Origin: Pseudomonas brassicacearum
GTDB taxonomy: Bacteria > Pseudomonadota > Gammaproteobacteria > Pseudomonadales > Pseudomonadaceae
Direction: 5' to 3'
DNA length: 64,000 nucleotides
Assembly (NCBI RefSeq): GCF_003732265.1
Contig: NZ_MOBK01000014.1
Span: forward strand, 48,950-112,949
Shown: positions 25,737-34,612 of the stretch, piece after piece
Layout: every line of letters begins with the position of its first letter
How positions within the stretch are numbered: the stretch's first letter is position 1
Position numbers and translations under genes: made by a program
Notes under the pieces: generated by a model
The model's database searches: none
What the model was told of the DNA's origin: nothing
Seen by the model: the letters and a program-made list of their open reading frames with translations, nothing else

Positions 25737-25754
25737 TCGGGGCCAAAGGCCCCG
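25737..25754 (+). terminator. GC-rich hairpin after the racemase gene
   Basis: TCGGGGCC, a short A-rich loop and GGCCCCGA form a stable stem directly after the stop codon. No T-run follows, so termination strength is unsure. Confidence 0.5.
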
Positions 25755-25769
25755 AGTTCCACCATCCCC

Positions 25770-25858
25770 TGTGGGAGCGAGCCTGCTCGCGATAGCGGAG
25801 TGTCAGTCAACATAAATGTTCCTGACCCGACGCCATCGCGAGCAGGCTCGCTCCCACA
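25770..25858. repeat. REPIN, GTGGGAGC type
   Basis: TGTGGGAGCGAGCCTGCTCG and CGAGCAGGCTCGCTCCCACA are near-perfect inverted arms. It is the first of two different REPINs in the convergent gap 25733-26034. Confidence 0.88.
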
Positions 25859-25928
25859 GGTTTTGCGTTTTAACTGACAGACATCTGGCTCTTTTAGCCC
25901 GCCGTTTTAAGTGGGCCAGGCACTAACC

Positions 25929-26033
25929 GTGGCGAGGGAGCTTGCTCCCGCTGGGTCGCGAAGCGGCCCCTCTTCACCCAAAAAATAGAAGGGGACTGCT
26001 GCGCAGTCCAGCGGGAGCAAGCTCCCTCGCCAC
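25929..26033. repeat. REPIN, GTGGCGAGGG type
   Basis: GTGGCGAGGGAGCTTGCTCC and GGAGCAAGCTCCCTCGCCAC are perfect arms. It abuts the stop codon of the DUF2889 gene. Confidence 0.88.
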
Positions 26034-26034
26034 A

Positions 26035-26586
26035 TCAGTCTTTCAGAAACACCGCAATTGGACTGTCCTCTCGCAACGCATGACAGGTGTTGAGCAACGC
26101 CCCCCTGGCATTGCGATAAGCATCGACATCCGCCGGCGTGCGCGGCGCGACCAATGAGCGCGCCATAGGAATGGTCTGGAACGCCGTGGTCGCGATCGGC
26201 AGCAACAACTCGGTCAAATGCACGCAACCGCCGATCCCGCCGAACAGCTCCTTGATCCGCCGCGAAAACCCCGGGCCGATGCGCTCACCTATCAACTTCT
26301 GATAACCCGGCATTGCCCCGCGACACTGGCTGGTGGGCACGTCCGGCATCGTTACCTGCACGTCCTGCACGATGAAGTCATCGTTCAGAGTCAGGCGTAT
26401 CCACATGCCGTGGTACGTCTGGCCCGTTTCGACGGCGCGGCCTTCTGCAAGCGTCACCGGATGAGTCTTGCTGTCGCTCAGCCGCCCTTCGATATCCCAC
26501 AAGCCATCGGCACGCAAGAATCCCTGGCACTCCACCGTGCGCCGGTGAATCAACCGGCGGCCGGATTCATCGAGTTTGTCAGTCAT
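26035..26586 (-). CDS. DUF2889 family protein
   Basis: The product has 183 residues from the ATG at 26586, two bases after the stop of the sulfatase gene, so translation is coupled. DUF2889 features are RRTVECQGFLRADGLWDIEG near the start, GMWIRLTLNDDFIVQDVQV in the middle and GGIGGCVHLTELLLPIATTA (His and Glu conserved) towards the end. The family is often found in clusters degrading steroids, aromatics or other lipophilic compounds. Its biochemical role is unknown. There is no signal peptide. Confidence 0.87.
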   Translation of the reverse strand: MTDKLDESGRRLIHRRTVECQGFLRADGLWDIEGRLSDSKTHPVTLAEGRAVETGQTYHGMWIRLTLNDDFIVQDVQVTMPDVPTSQCRGAMPGYQKLIGERIGPGFSRRIKELFGGIGGCVHLTELLLPIATTAFQTIPMARSLVAPRTPADVDAYRNARGALLNTCHALREDSPIAVFLKD

Positions 26587-26588
26587 AT

Positions 26589-28370
26589 TCAAGCTACCTG
26601 CTTGCGGCGACGACGACGACGGCGCCACACCAGCACGCCCACCAGCAACACCAGCACCGCCACCACGGGTGGCGCGGCAGCCCTGAGCTTGGGAATGACC
26701 ACGTGTTTCAAGGCATACAACTGCCCCTGGTGCATGTAGTCATAACCGACTGGCATCGGCAGCACGCCATTGACCCGGGCGTACTCGGCGTAGTCGGCCT
26801 GCATGGCCACAAAGCGCTCGGGCATTTGCAGTTGCAGGTCGTTGACCTCACCGGGATCGGTGACGATGTTGTAGAGGTGCCATTGCTCGTTGCCCACGGG
26901 TTTGAGGCTTTTGACCAGTTTGTAATCGCCTTTGAACAGTGCAGCGCTGCCTGACAACTCATAGCCGATGGCCTGGTCTTCGGGGTGCACGCGGTCCGTG
27001 GCGCCGGTGAGTACCGGCACCAGGCTGTTGCCGATCATCGGTTCCACGGATCGCCCCTGAAACTGACCGTTCTGCACCGGCACTCCGGCCACTTCCAGCA
27101 AGGTCGGGGCAATGTCGGTGACATGGGTGAAAGCTTTGGTGATGTGATTGCTCTGGCTACCGGGGATACCGGCAACGATCAACGGCGTACGCAAGCCGCC
27201 CTCGCCGGCAAAGAACTTGTAGCCGCTCAACGGCGACGCAGCGGCGCTGGCCCAACTCGGGCCGATGCTGGTGAAGGCACCCTTGCTGCCCAGGCGATCG
27301 AGCTGACGGGTGTAGTTCATTTCCAGCCACAGCCGCAGGGCGGGGATGGCGTACGGGTCGGTGGGTTCGCTGCCGTTATCGGACAGGAACACGAACACGG
27401 TGTTGTCGTATTCGCCGGTGTCTTTCAGGTGCTGGATGAAGCGGCCGATTTCCTGGTCCATGGTTTCCGCCATGCCGGCGTAGACTTCCATGCGTCGCGC
27501 TTCGTAGCGTTTGTCATGTTCATCCAGTGCGTTCCAGTCAGCGGTACTGGCCATGGTCTGCATGCCGACACCCGCCGGGATCAGGCCCAGTTCCACCGCC
27601 TTGTCGCGGCGCTCGTTGCGCAATGCGGTCCAGCCAGCGTCATAGCGTCCCTGGTACTTGTCGATGATCGCCTTGGGTGCCTGGACCGGCACGTGGTTGG
27701 CCTGAAAGCCCAGGTAGGCGAAAAACGGCCTGCTGTCCTGCCGGTCTTTCTCGATGTATTCCAGCGCCTTGTCAACGATGAAGGTCGAGGAGTAATAGTC
27801 CTTGGGCAGATGCGCCGGATGGCCGTTCTCGAACCAGGCGGCCTTGTCGTACAGCGGCGCGTACGGTCGTTCTTCCCAGTTGTCCGAGCCGCTGTCGGCC
27901 TGGATGAACGAGCGGTCGAAACCACGGTTGTTCGGCAAGCTGTCCGGGGTTTTGCCCAAGTGCCATTTACCGGTGATGTAAGTGCGGTAACCGCCCTCCT
28001 TCAGCCGGCTGGCGACGGTGATCGCATTGTCGTTGAGCACACCGCTGTAACCGGGTTTGCCCAAGTGTTCTTCGGGCATGGTTTCCGGCATATTGCCGAC
28101 ACCGTTGCGGTGGTTGTCGACGCCGGTCAGCAGCATCGAACGCGTCGGCGAGCAGGAGGCCGTCACATGGAAATCGGAAAAGCGCACGCCTTCGCGGGCC
28201 AGGGTGTCGATGTTCGGCGTGGCGATTTCGCTGCCGAATGAACCGACATCACTGTAGCCCCAGTCGTCGGCGACCAGCACCACGATGTTCGGCTGTTTGG
28301 GGGCGGCGAAACATTGGGTGCCGAAGGTCAGGCAACACAGGGCCAGGGCAAGCGGCTTCAACGGGAGCAT
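26589..28370 (-). CDS. Formylglycine-dependent sulfatase with C-terminal membrane anchor
   Basis: The product has 593 residues. A signal peptide (cleavage near CFAA, residue 23) sends it to the periplasm. The metal site starts NIVVLVADDWGYSDVG. The active-site motif is SCSPTRSMLLTG with C73, the CxPxR type converted to formylglycine. GKWHLGK, FLSDNGS and GEGGLRTP complete the site. The C-terminus is a single span (VVAVLVLLVGVLVW) followed by seven Arg and KQVA, so the enzyme should be anchored in the inner membrane facing the periplasm. AAAGGAA precedes the ATG. It would release sulfate from an organic sulfate ester. No formylglycine-generating enzyme gene is in the window. Confidence 0.9.
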   Translation of the reverse strand: MLPLKPLALALCCLTFGTQCFAAPKQPNIVVLVADDWGYSDVGSFGSEIATPNIDTLAREGVRFSDFHVTASCSPTRSMLLTGVDNHRNGVGNMPETMPEEHLGKPGYSGVLNDNAITVASRLKEGGYRTYITGKWHLGKTPDSLPNNRGFDRSFIQADSGSDNWEERPYAPLYDKAAWFENGHPAHLPKDYYSSTFIVDKALEYIEKDRQDSRPFFAYLGFQANHVPVQAPKAIIDKYQGRYDAGWTALRNERRDKAVELGLIPAGVGMQTMASTADWNALDEHDKRYEARRMEVYAGMAETMDQEIGRFIQHLKDTGEYDNTVFVFLSDNGSEPTDPYAIPALRLWLEMNYTRQLDRLGSKGAFTSIGPSWASAAASPLSGYKFFAGEGGLRTPLIVAGIPGSQSNHITKAFTHVTDIAPTLLEVAGVPVQNGQFQGRSVEPMIGNSLVPVLTGATDRVHPEDQAIGYELSGSAALFKGDYKLVKSLKPVGNEQWHLYNIVTDPGEVNDLQLQMPERFVAMQADYAEYARVNGVLPMPVGYDYMHQGQLYALKHVVIPKLRAAAPPVVAVLVLLVGVLVWRRRRRRRKQVA

Positions 28371-28389
28371 TCGCGGGTTCCTTTGTTTT

Positions 28390-28479
28390 TGTAGGAGTGA
28401 GCCTGCTCGCGATAGCGGTCTGTCAGTCAACATCTCTGTTGAATGTTCCGGCCCTATCGCGAGCAGGCTCACTCCTACA
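28390..28479. repeat. REPIN, GTAGGAGT variant
   Basis: TGTAGGAGTGAGCCTGCTCG and CGAGCAGGCTCACTCCTACA form matching arms. The GTAGGAGT changes are mirrored on both sides. Confidence 0.85.
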
Positions 28480-28527
28480 GGGGGAATTTCGTCTGTCACA
28501 AAAATCTATGTCCCACTGCGATCAAAT

Positions 28528-28616
28528 GTGGGAGCGGGCTTGCTCGCGAAAGGGCCATCACATTCAATAAAGATGTTGACTGACACGCCGCCTTCGCGAG
28601 CAAGCCCGCTCCCACA
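28528..28616. repeat. REPIN, GTGGGAGC type
   Basis: TGTGGGAGCGGGCTTGCTCG and CGAGCAAGCCCGCTCCCACA are perfect arms. It lies 48 bases from the preceding REPIN, a tandem of two different subtypes between the sulfatase and aldehyde dehydrogenase genes. Confidence 0.88.
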
Positions 28617-28639
28617 TTTTGATCTGTGTGTGGCTTGGG

Positions 28640-30094
28640 TCAGGGTTTCAATAGAGCGCCGATGACCCGGCGAAACAGTCGGCCGTACGGCGGGCGCAAC
28701 AACCCCATCACATCAACCCGTGGCGGCGTGAACACCGAGCGCTCCAGGCTGAATGCCTTGAACCCGTATCCACCCCGATAACGACCAAACCCCGAATGCC
28801 CACACCCACCGAATGGCAAGTCAGTCTGAAACAAGTGCTGCATCACTTCATTGATGCACGCCCCCCCGGAATGGGTACGTTCCAGCACATGCTTCGCTTC
28901 CGCGCGGTTGTCACCGAAGTAATACAGGGCCAGGGGCCTTGGATGCGCATTGATGTATTCAAGCACTTCCTTGATATCGCGATAGCCGCGAATCGGCAGC
29001 AACGGGCCGAACACTTCTTCCTGCATCACCCGCGTCGAGTCCGGCGGATCAACCACCAGGGTCGGCGCGATCTTGCGTGAAGCGCTCAAGTCCTCGTTAG
29101 CCGGATTGACCTCGATCACCCTGACACAGTGTTCACGGGCGTCTTGCAGACAGGCTTGCATCCGCTGGTATTGCCCGGGCGTCGCCATGGCCGTGTAGTC
29201 CGGATTGTTCAGCAGCGTCGGGAACAGGCGCTGCATTTCGACCTGCATGAAGGTCAACAAGCGCTCGAGGTCGTCCTCGTGCACAAACACATAATCGGGG
29301 GCGATGCAGGCCTGCCCGGCGCTGACGCCCTTCCCGCCCCAGATGCGTTTGGCAGCGTTTTGCAGATCGGCGCCGCGACCGATGATGGTCGGCGACTTGC
29401 CGCCCAGTTCCAGAGTCAGTGGTGTCAGGTTTTCCGCCGCCGCACGCATCACCAACCGCCCGACCCGCGGGCTGCCGGTAAACACCAGGTGATCCAGCGG
29501 CAGCGCGGAAAACGCCGCGCCCAACTCGGCACCGCCGATAAAACCGGCCACTTCGGTGTCGTCGAACTGCCTGGCCAGCAATTCGATCAGCAGGCTGGCC
29601 GTGGCCGGCGACTGATCGGAAAACAGCAGAATCGCGCGGTTACCCGCCGCCAGCGCTTCGGCCAATGGCCCCAGCGCGATGGCAATCGGAAAATTCCACG
29701 GCGAGATGATGCCGATCGTGCCCAGCGGCTGAAAATGGATTTCAGCCTTGGCGCCCAACCAGCCGCTGCCCAGTTCGGCTTTACGGCGCTGCGGACGCAT
29801 CCACTGGCGCACGCGATCACGCGCATATTTCAGGCCCTGTACCGGCAACAGCACATCCGCCAGCAGCGACTGATCGTGACTGCGCCAGGTGAAGTCCTTG
29901 GCCAGGGCGTCGCAGAGCGCTTGCTGGTTGTCCAGCAACAGGTTGATCACCCGGTTGATCCGCTCGATGCGCAGTTCGGCGGACGGCGGCCCCTCGGACA
30001 ACGAGGCAGCCTGTTGACGGGCAAGCACCGCCGCGACCCGCGCCGAGGCCGGTACGAACAGCGCGTGCGCTTCATCAGCGAGAGGCAAGTTCAT
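28640..30094 (-). CDS. Aldehyde dehydrogenase (coniferyl aldehyde dehydrogenase-like)
   Basis: This NAD(P)-dependent aldehyde dehydrogenase has 484 residues and would oxidise the fatty aldehyde to the acid in the cytoplasm. Catalytic residues seen are N134 (SPWNFP), E229 (LTLELGGKSP) and C263 (GQACIAPDY), with the normal 34-residue Glu-Cys spacing. The closing LPFGGCGHSGFGRYRGGYGF is typical of the CalB-like subgroup. The C-terminal tail (GLLRPPYGRLFRRVIGALL) is amphipathic/hydrophobic and could touch the membrane. The ATG at 30094 is preferred because AGGA lies eight bases upstream. It starts ten bases after the alkyl sulfatase gene, so they form an operon. Confidence 0.9.
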   Translation of the reverse strand: MNLPLADEAHALFVPASARVAAVLARQQAASLSEGPPSAELRIERINRVINLLLDNQQALCDALAKDFTWRSHDQSLLADVLLPVQGLKYARDRVRQWMRPQRRKAELGSGWLGAKAEIHFQPLGTIGIISPWNFPIAIALGPLAEALAAGNRAILLFSDQSPATASLLIELLARQFDDTEVAGFIGGAELGAAFSALPLDHLVFTGSPRVGRLVMRAAAENLTPLTLELGGKSPTIIGRGADLQNAAKRIWGGKGVSAGQACIAPDYVFVHEDDLERLLTFMQVEMQRLFPTLLNNPDYTAMATPGQYQRMQACLQDAREHCVRVIEVNPANEDLSASRKIAPTLVVDPPDSTRVMQEEVFGPLLPIRGYRDIKEVLEYINAHPRPLALYYFGDNRAEAKHVLERTHSGGACINEVMQHLFQTDLPFGGCGHSGFGRYRGGYGFKAFSLERSVFTPPRVDVMGLLRPPYGRLFRRVIGALLKP

Positions 30095-30104
30095 GGTCGT
30101 CATC

Positions 30105-32156
30105 CTATTGTGCAGGCGCATTGGGGCCGATCAATTCAAAGTCGGGCGAGAATTTGTCCAGCGAGCCCAATACGTCATAGACCGCGATCTTGCTGCCGTC
30201 GATCTTCAGCTGACCTTTGATCACCGCCTCAATCGGCGACAGCTTCTCCGCGAGAATGGCGTTCAGCGTTTCGCGAGTCAGGGACAGCGTGGCGTCGGCC
30301 TTGTCGGCGTTGTAATCAGGGACATAGGTCAACGCCGAGTTCTCCAGGTTGAGCATGTAGCGCTTGCCGTCAGGCCCGACATCGGTGAAGTTCCAGTTCA
30401 GGACAATGTGCTTGCCCTCGACATCCGGCGCCTTCAGGCGCACACCCAGGTAATCAAAAATGTTGTCGATAGTTAGCGAGCGCAGCATGTCCGGGCTGGC
30501 GGTGCGCAATGGCGAGGCGATTTTCTTGCCGCCGCTGCGTTGTTCCATGGCGGCCGCCAGGTAGCTGTTGCGTTCCACGGCCGACTCGGCCTGATAACCC
30601 AGTTGTTCCAGGGCATCGGCAGACAACTCGCGCGCGGCCTTGTTGTCCGGTTCGGCGAAGATCAAATGGCTCATGGCTTGCGCCACCCAACGGTACTGAC
30701 CGTTGGCAAAGTCGGTGCGGGCATGGGCCAGCACGGCGTCGGCACCGCCGCCATACTCGACGAATTTCTTGCCGTAATCACCGTCGGACAAGGCATCCAT
30801 GTTGGCTGGATTGGCGTCATACCAGCCCATGTATTGCTGATACACCGCCTTGGAGTTGCGCTGCACCGAGCCATAAAAACCATGGGTGAAGGTTTCACTG
30901 GCCAGGCTCGCCGGCACGTGGCTGCGCATGTATTCGGCAATCTCGACCGGCTTGTAGCCCTTGTTGATCAGGCGCAACGACTGGTCGTGCAGCCATTTGT
31001 ACATGTCCCGTTGCTTGGACAGGTAGTTGACCACGCGCTCCTGGCCAAACACCGGCCAGCCATGCTGCCCCACCAGAACGTCGGCGCCGGGTGCGAACTG
31101 ATGCAGCGCCTGGTTAAGGTATTTCGACCAGGCCAGGCCATCGCGAATAGACGCCCCGCGCAATGTCAGCAGTTGATGCTGGGTCGGCAGCGCCAGCTCA
31201 CCGGTATCGAGCACTTTGAATTGCGGGAAGTAGTGGATGAACTCGGCTGGTGCTTCGGTGCCGGGTGCGAGCATGTTGACGATTTCGACGCCGTCGATGG
31301 TCAGGGTTTGCACCGGCTGGTCGAGTTCGAGAGTCGGCGGGATCAGGGTGATCGTGCCGTTGGACAAGGCCTTGGCGCCGCCGAGGTCAATCTGGCCCTG
31401 GGCGCTGCGTGGCAAGGTGGTGCCAAACTGGTACTCGGCACGACGGCTCATGGCGTTGCCGGCCATCACGTTCTCGGCCACCGCGTGTTCCATGAAGCCT
31501 GCCGGGGCAATGATCTGCACCTTGCCTGACTTCACGTCCGCTTCATCGACGATGCCTCGAATACCCGCGAAGTGATCGACGTGGCTGTGGTTGTAGAACA
31601 CCGCGACCACCGGTTTGCGCGGCCGGTGCTGGTAATACAGCTCCAGCGAAGCGTGCGCCACCTCGGTCGCCAGGTTGCAGTCAATGATGATCAGGCCGGT
31701 CTTGCCTTCGATGATCGTCATGTTGGTCAGGTCGAGACCGCGCACCTGATAAAAACCGTCCGTGACCTTGAACAGCCCGTTGGACATGCTTTTGCGCGCC
31801 TGCTGCCACAGGCTCGGATTGACCGTGGCCGGCGCATTTGCGTTGTCGAGAAATTCGTAGCCTTTGAGGCTGTAGACCACGTGACCGTCGGCGGCGGTGG
31901 TCTCGGCGTCCGGCAGGCTGGCGATGAAACCGCGCTGGATGTCCGCTTCTACCAGCGGATCAACAGGCGGCATGCTGTGCGCGGTGTTCGCGTTGGCGGC
32001 GATGGTCGCCTCCGTCGCGGCTTTCTGGCCGCCCTGCCCGGCGCTGTTGTCGACCGCTTGCAGATGAAGGCCGCTTTGACCTCGCGACCATTGCAGCCCA
32101 CCGACAATGCTGGCGGCCAACACTGACACCGTCAGCACTACACGGATTTTCTTCAT
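30105..32156 (-). CDS. Secreted MBL-fold alkyl sulfatase (SdsA1 family)
   Basis: This zinc alkyl sulfatase has 683 residues and hydrolyses primary alkyl sulfates such as SDS to alcohol and sulfate. A signal peptide covers residues 1-22. The metallo-beta-lactamase motif is NHSHVDHFAG (H190, H192, D194, H195), with N in place of the usual T before it. Later ligands are in APGTEAPAEFIHYFPQ, LDTGELALPTQHQ and VGQHGWPVFG. The dimerisation part and the C-terminal SCP2-like domain (SLTIDNIFDYLGVRLKAP) follow. It heads the operon with the aldehyde dehydrogenase and is divergent from the beta-oxidation operon. The chemistry is well supported; the natural substrate is unknown. Confidence 0.92.
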   Translation of the reverse strand: MKKIRVVLTVSVLAASIVGGLQWSRGQSGLHLQAVDNSAGQGGQKAATEATIAANANTAHSMPPVDPLVEADIQRGFIASLPDAETTAADGHVVYSLKGYEFLDNANAPATVNPSLWQQARKSMSNGLFKVTDGFYQVRGLDLTNMTIIEGKTGLIIIDCNLATEVAHASLELYYQHRPRKPVVAVFYNHSHVDHFAGIRGIVDEADVKSGKVQIIAPAGFMEHAVAENVMAGNAMSRRAEYQFGTTLPRSAQGQIDLGGAKALSNGTITLIPPTLELDQPVQTLTIDGVEIVNMLAPGTEAPAEFIHYFPQFKVLDTGELALPTQHQLLTLRGASIRDGLAWSKYLNQALHQFAPGADVLVGQHGWPVFGQERVVNYLSKQRDMYKWLHDQSLRLINKGYKPVEIAEYMRSHVPASLASETFTHGFYGSVQRNSKAVYQQYMGWYDANPANMDALSDGDYGKKFVEYGGGADAVLAHARTDFANGQYRWVAQAMSHLIFAEPDNKAARELSADALEQLGYQAESAVERNSYLAAAMEQRSGGKKIASPLRTASPDMLRSLTIDNIFDYLGVRLKAPDVEGKHIVLNWNFTDVGPDGKRYMLNLENSALTYVPDYNADKADATLSLTRETLNAILAEKLSPIEAVIKGQLKIDGSKIAVYDVLGSLDKFSPDFELIGPNAPAQ

Positions 32157-32297
32157 CGCACGGTCTCTCTCTAATTGTTGTTCGAATACCGTTCCGATGG
32201 TGCAAGCAAGGCGCCCGGCTTGCTGGTCTTCTCAATCAATTCATCTGTCTTCACAGACCAGCCAACCCCCAATGTCACTGACTCATGAGGACCCACT

Positions 32298-32386
32298 GTG
32301 GGAGCCAGCCTGCTGGCGATAGCGGTCTGTCAGCCAACATCAATGTTGAATGAAAGACAGCCATCGCCAGCAGGCTGGCTCCCACA
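32298..32386. repeat. REPIN with covarying stem changes
   Basis: The arms TGTGGGAGCCAGCCTGCTGG and CCAGCAGGCTGGCTCCCACA carry C/G swaps relative to the common GAGC...GCTC form, matched in every arm. It lies in the 379-base divergent gap 32157-32535 between the alkyl sulfatase and beta-oxidation operons; no gene or clear promoter was identified in the rest of that gap. Confidence 0.85.
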
Positions 32387-32535
32387 ATGGATTGTGGTGG
32401 CTTGAGTTTCTGCGACAACCCTCTCCCCCTGCGGACAACCGCTTTCGTTGCAATGACCTGCGACAGCACCGCTTGCGTTCCTACTATCGGCCCATCAACA
32501 ACGCCAATAGAGCGCAAACAATAAGGGGAGTTGTC

Positions 32536-33321
32536 ATGAGTGATGATGTGCTGCTGTATGAAATCGTTGGCCCGGTGGCCCGCTTGACGCTCAATCGCCC
32601 ACGAGCGATGAACGCGTTGAACCTGGCGACCCTCGCCGAGCTGGAACGCTGCCTCAACGACATCGCGCTCAACGATGAGCTGCGGGCGGTGATCCTCACC
32701 GGCACCGGCCCAGCCTTCTGCGCCGGCGCCGATCTGAAAGAAGTGTTGGCCGGCAGCAGCCTGCCCGCTGGCGAAGCCGACTTCCTCGACCGCGCCAATC
32801 AGGTCTTCGGTCAACTGCGTAACTTCCCCAAACCAGTGATCGCCGCCCTCAACGGCGTGACCATGGCCGGCGGCCTGGAACTGGCCATGTGCGCCGACAT
32901 CGTGGTCGCCGCGCAATCCGCGACCCTGGCTGACGCCCATGCCAACTTCGGCGTGTTCCCTGGCGCTGGCGGCGCTGCCGTCCTGCCGCGCCTGATCCCG
33001 TTGAACATCGCGATGTACCTGCTGATGACCGGCAAATCCCTCTCGGCCACTGAAATGCAAGGCTACGGCCTGGTGTGCGAAGTCCACGCCGACGAAGAAC
33101 TCGCCGAAGCCGCCGTAAAGCTCGCCAGGCAGATCGCCAAAAAGAGCCCGATCGCCCTGCGCCGCATGAAAGAAGTGGCTCGCGCCACGGCGGACAAATC
33201 TCGCGACGACGCCTTGCAGCACGAGCAAGTGGCGCTGCGCCAACACCTGCGCACCGCTGATTTCCAGGAAGGCCTGCAAGCCTTCGGCGAAAAACGCGCA
33301 CCGAACTTCAAGGGCCGCTAG
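32536..33321 (+). CDS. Enoyl-CoA hydratase/isomerase family protein
   Basis: This crotonase-fold enzyme has 261 residues and is the first gene of the beta-oxidation operon. The oxyanion-hole motifs are FCAGADLKEV and GVTMAGGLELAMCAD, with the first catalytic Glu at E115. Twenty residues later the second catalytic Glu of classic hydratases is replaced by His (H135 in LADAHANFGVFPGAGG). It may therefore prefer a different substrate or act as an isomerase or dehydratase variant. GGGGAG precedes the ATG at 32536. It is placed to hydrate the enoyl-CoA made by the acyl-CoA dehydrogenase of the same operon. Confidence 0.87.
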   Translation: MSDDVLLYEIVGPVARLTLNRPRAMNALNLATLAELERCLNDIALNDELRAVILTGTGPAFCAGADLKEVLAGSSLPAGEADFLDRANQVFGQLRNFPKPVIAALNGVTMAGGLELAMCADIVVAAQSATLADAHANFGVFPGAGGAAVLPRLIPLNIAMYLLMTGKSLSATEMQGYGLVCEVHADEELAEAAVKLARQIAKKSPIALRRMKEVARATADKSRDDALQHEQVALRQHLRTADFQEGLQAFGEKRAPNFKGR

Positions 33322-33354
33322 GCCACCACGCCCCCACACCTGCAGGAACAGACA

Positions 33355-34602
33355 ATGAACGATATTTATGTAGTGGGCGTTGGCATGACGCCGTTTGGCC
33401 GATTGCTTGACCGCAGCGTCTACGACATGGTCGACGAAGCCGTGGGCCTGGCGTTGAAAGATGCCGGCGCCACCACCGAAGACGTCGGCTCGGTGTACTA
33501 CAGCACCATGACCAACGGCATGCTGCAGGGTCAGACCGGTATTCCCGGCCCGATTGCCATGCGTCGTATCGGTATCGAAGGCGTACCGGTGTTCTCGGTC
33601 GAGAACGCCTGCGCTTCCGGCTCTTCGGCCTTCAACCTCGCCACCCTGGCCTTGCGTGCCGGCCAGTGCGACATCGCCCTCGCCGTCGGCGCCGAGAAAA
33701 TGAACGTTCCGGACAAATCCAAGATGTTCGCGGTGTTCGATGGCGGCTGGGACGTGTCCACCGTCGAGCAGAACAAAGAGACCTTGCTCGCCATGGGTGA
33801 AGGCGTCGTACCGCCGCCGGGCACCGTTTCCGAGCGTCCGTACAGCGTGTTCATGGACGTGTATGCCGCCATCGCCCGTAACCACATGCTGCGTTACGGC
33901 ACCACTCAGCGGCAGATCGCGGCTGTCGCGGCGAAGAACCACCAGCACTCGGTACACAACCCGCTGTCGCAGTTCCAGCAGCCTTTCAGTATCGACGAAG
34001 TACTGGCCTCGCCAGCAATCTGCTACCCGCTGACCACCCTGATGTGCTCGCCGATCAGTGACGGCGCGGCGGCTGTGCTGCTGTGCAACGCCGATGGCCT
34101 CAAGCGTTTGAAAAACGCCGGCGACCGTGCCGTTCGCGTACTCGCCAGCATCGTGCAGACCGGTACCAACCGTGGTCTGGATGAGCCGGAAAAAATCATC
34201 GCCCACCTCGCGGCGAAAAAAGCTTACGCCCAGGCCGGTGTGAATCCGTCCGACGTCGACGTCGCGGAAGTCCACGACGCCTCGGCCATCGGCGAAATCC
34301 TCAACGCCGAATCGCTGATGCTGGTGCCGTTCGGCGAAGGCGGCCCGGCTGCCGAGCGCGGTGATTTCACCGTTGGCGGCCGCATGCCGATCAACCCGTC
34401 CGGTGGTCTGGAATCCAAGGGCCACCCGATTGGCGCCACCGGCCTTGGGCAGATCCACGAACTGGTCACCCAATTGCGCGGTGAAGCCGGCAAGCGCCAG
34501 GTCGAAGGCGCACGCATTGCCATCCAGGAAAACGGTGGTGGCCTGTTCGGCATCGAAGAAGCCGTGGTCGCCGTCACCATCCTCGCTAACAAGAATATCT
34601 AA
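33355..34602 (+). CDS. SCP2-type thiolase (acetyl-CoA acyltransferase family)
   Basis: The product has 415 residues and belongs to the thiolase group related to the sterol-carrier-protein-x thiolases, which cleave 3-ketoacyl-CoAs including methyl-branched ones. The nucleophile is C86 in SVENACASGSSAFNLA. The His region reads SKGHPIGATGLGQIHE and the closing segment ENGGGLFGIEEAVVAVTIL lacks the usual second CxG cysteine, as in this subgroup. Its TAA is part of the AAGGAG ribosome site of the next gene. SCP2-type thiolases, with the racemase, point to a branched or sterol-like acyl chain. Confidence 0.9.
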   Translation: MNDIYVVGVGMTPFGRLLDRSVYDMVDEAVGLALKDAGATTEDVGSVYYSTMTNGMLQGQTGIPGPIAMRRIGIEGVPVFSVENACASGSSAFNLATLALRAGQCDIALAVGAEKMNVPDKSKMFAVFDGGWDVSTVEQNKETLLAMGEGVVPPPGTVSERPYSVFMDVYAAIARNHMLRYGTTQRQIAAVAAKNHQHSVHNPLSQFQQPFSIDEVLASPAICYPLTTLMCSPISDGAAAVLLCNADGLKRLKNAGDRAVRVLASIVQTGTNRGLDEPEKIIAHLAAKKAYAQAGVNPSDVDVAEVHDASAIGEILNAESLMLVPFGEGGPAAERGDFTVGGRMPINPSGGLESKGHPIGATGLGQIHELVTQLRGEAGKRQVEGARIAIQENGGGLFGIEEAVVAVTILANKNI

Positions 34603-34612
34603 GGAGCCCCCC

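Noticed and set aside
26985..28241. 418-codon open frame on the + strand
   Set aside because: Antisense to the sulfatase with intact active site.
28390..28616. Closely spaced repeats resembling a CRISPR array
   Set aside because: They are two inverted-pair REPINs of different subtype, without regular direct repeats or spacers, and no cas gene is near.
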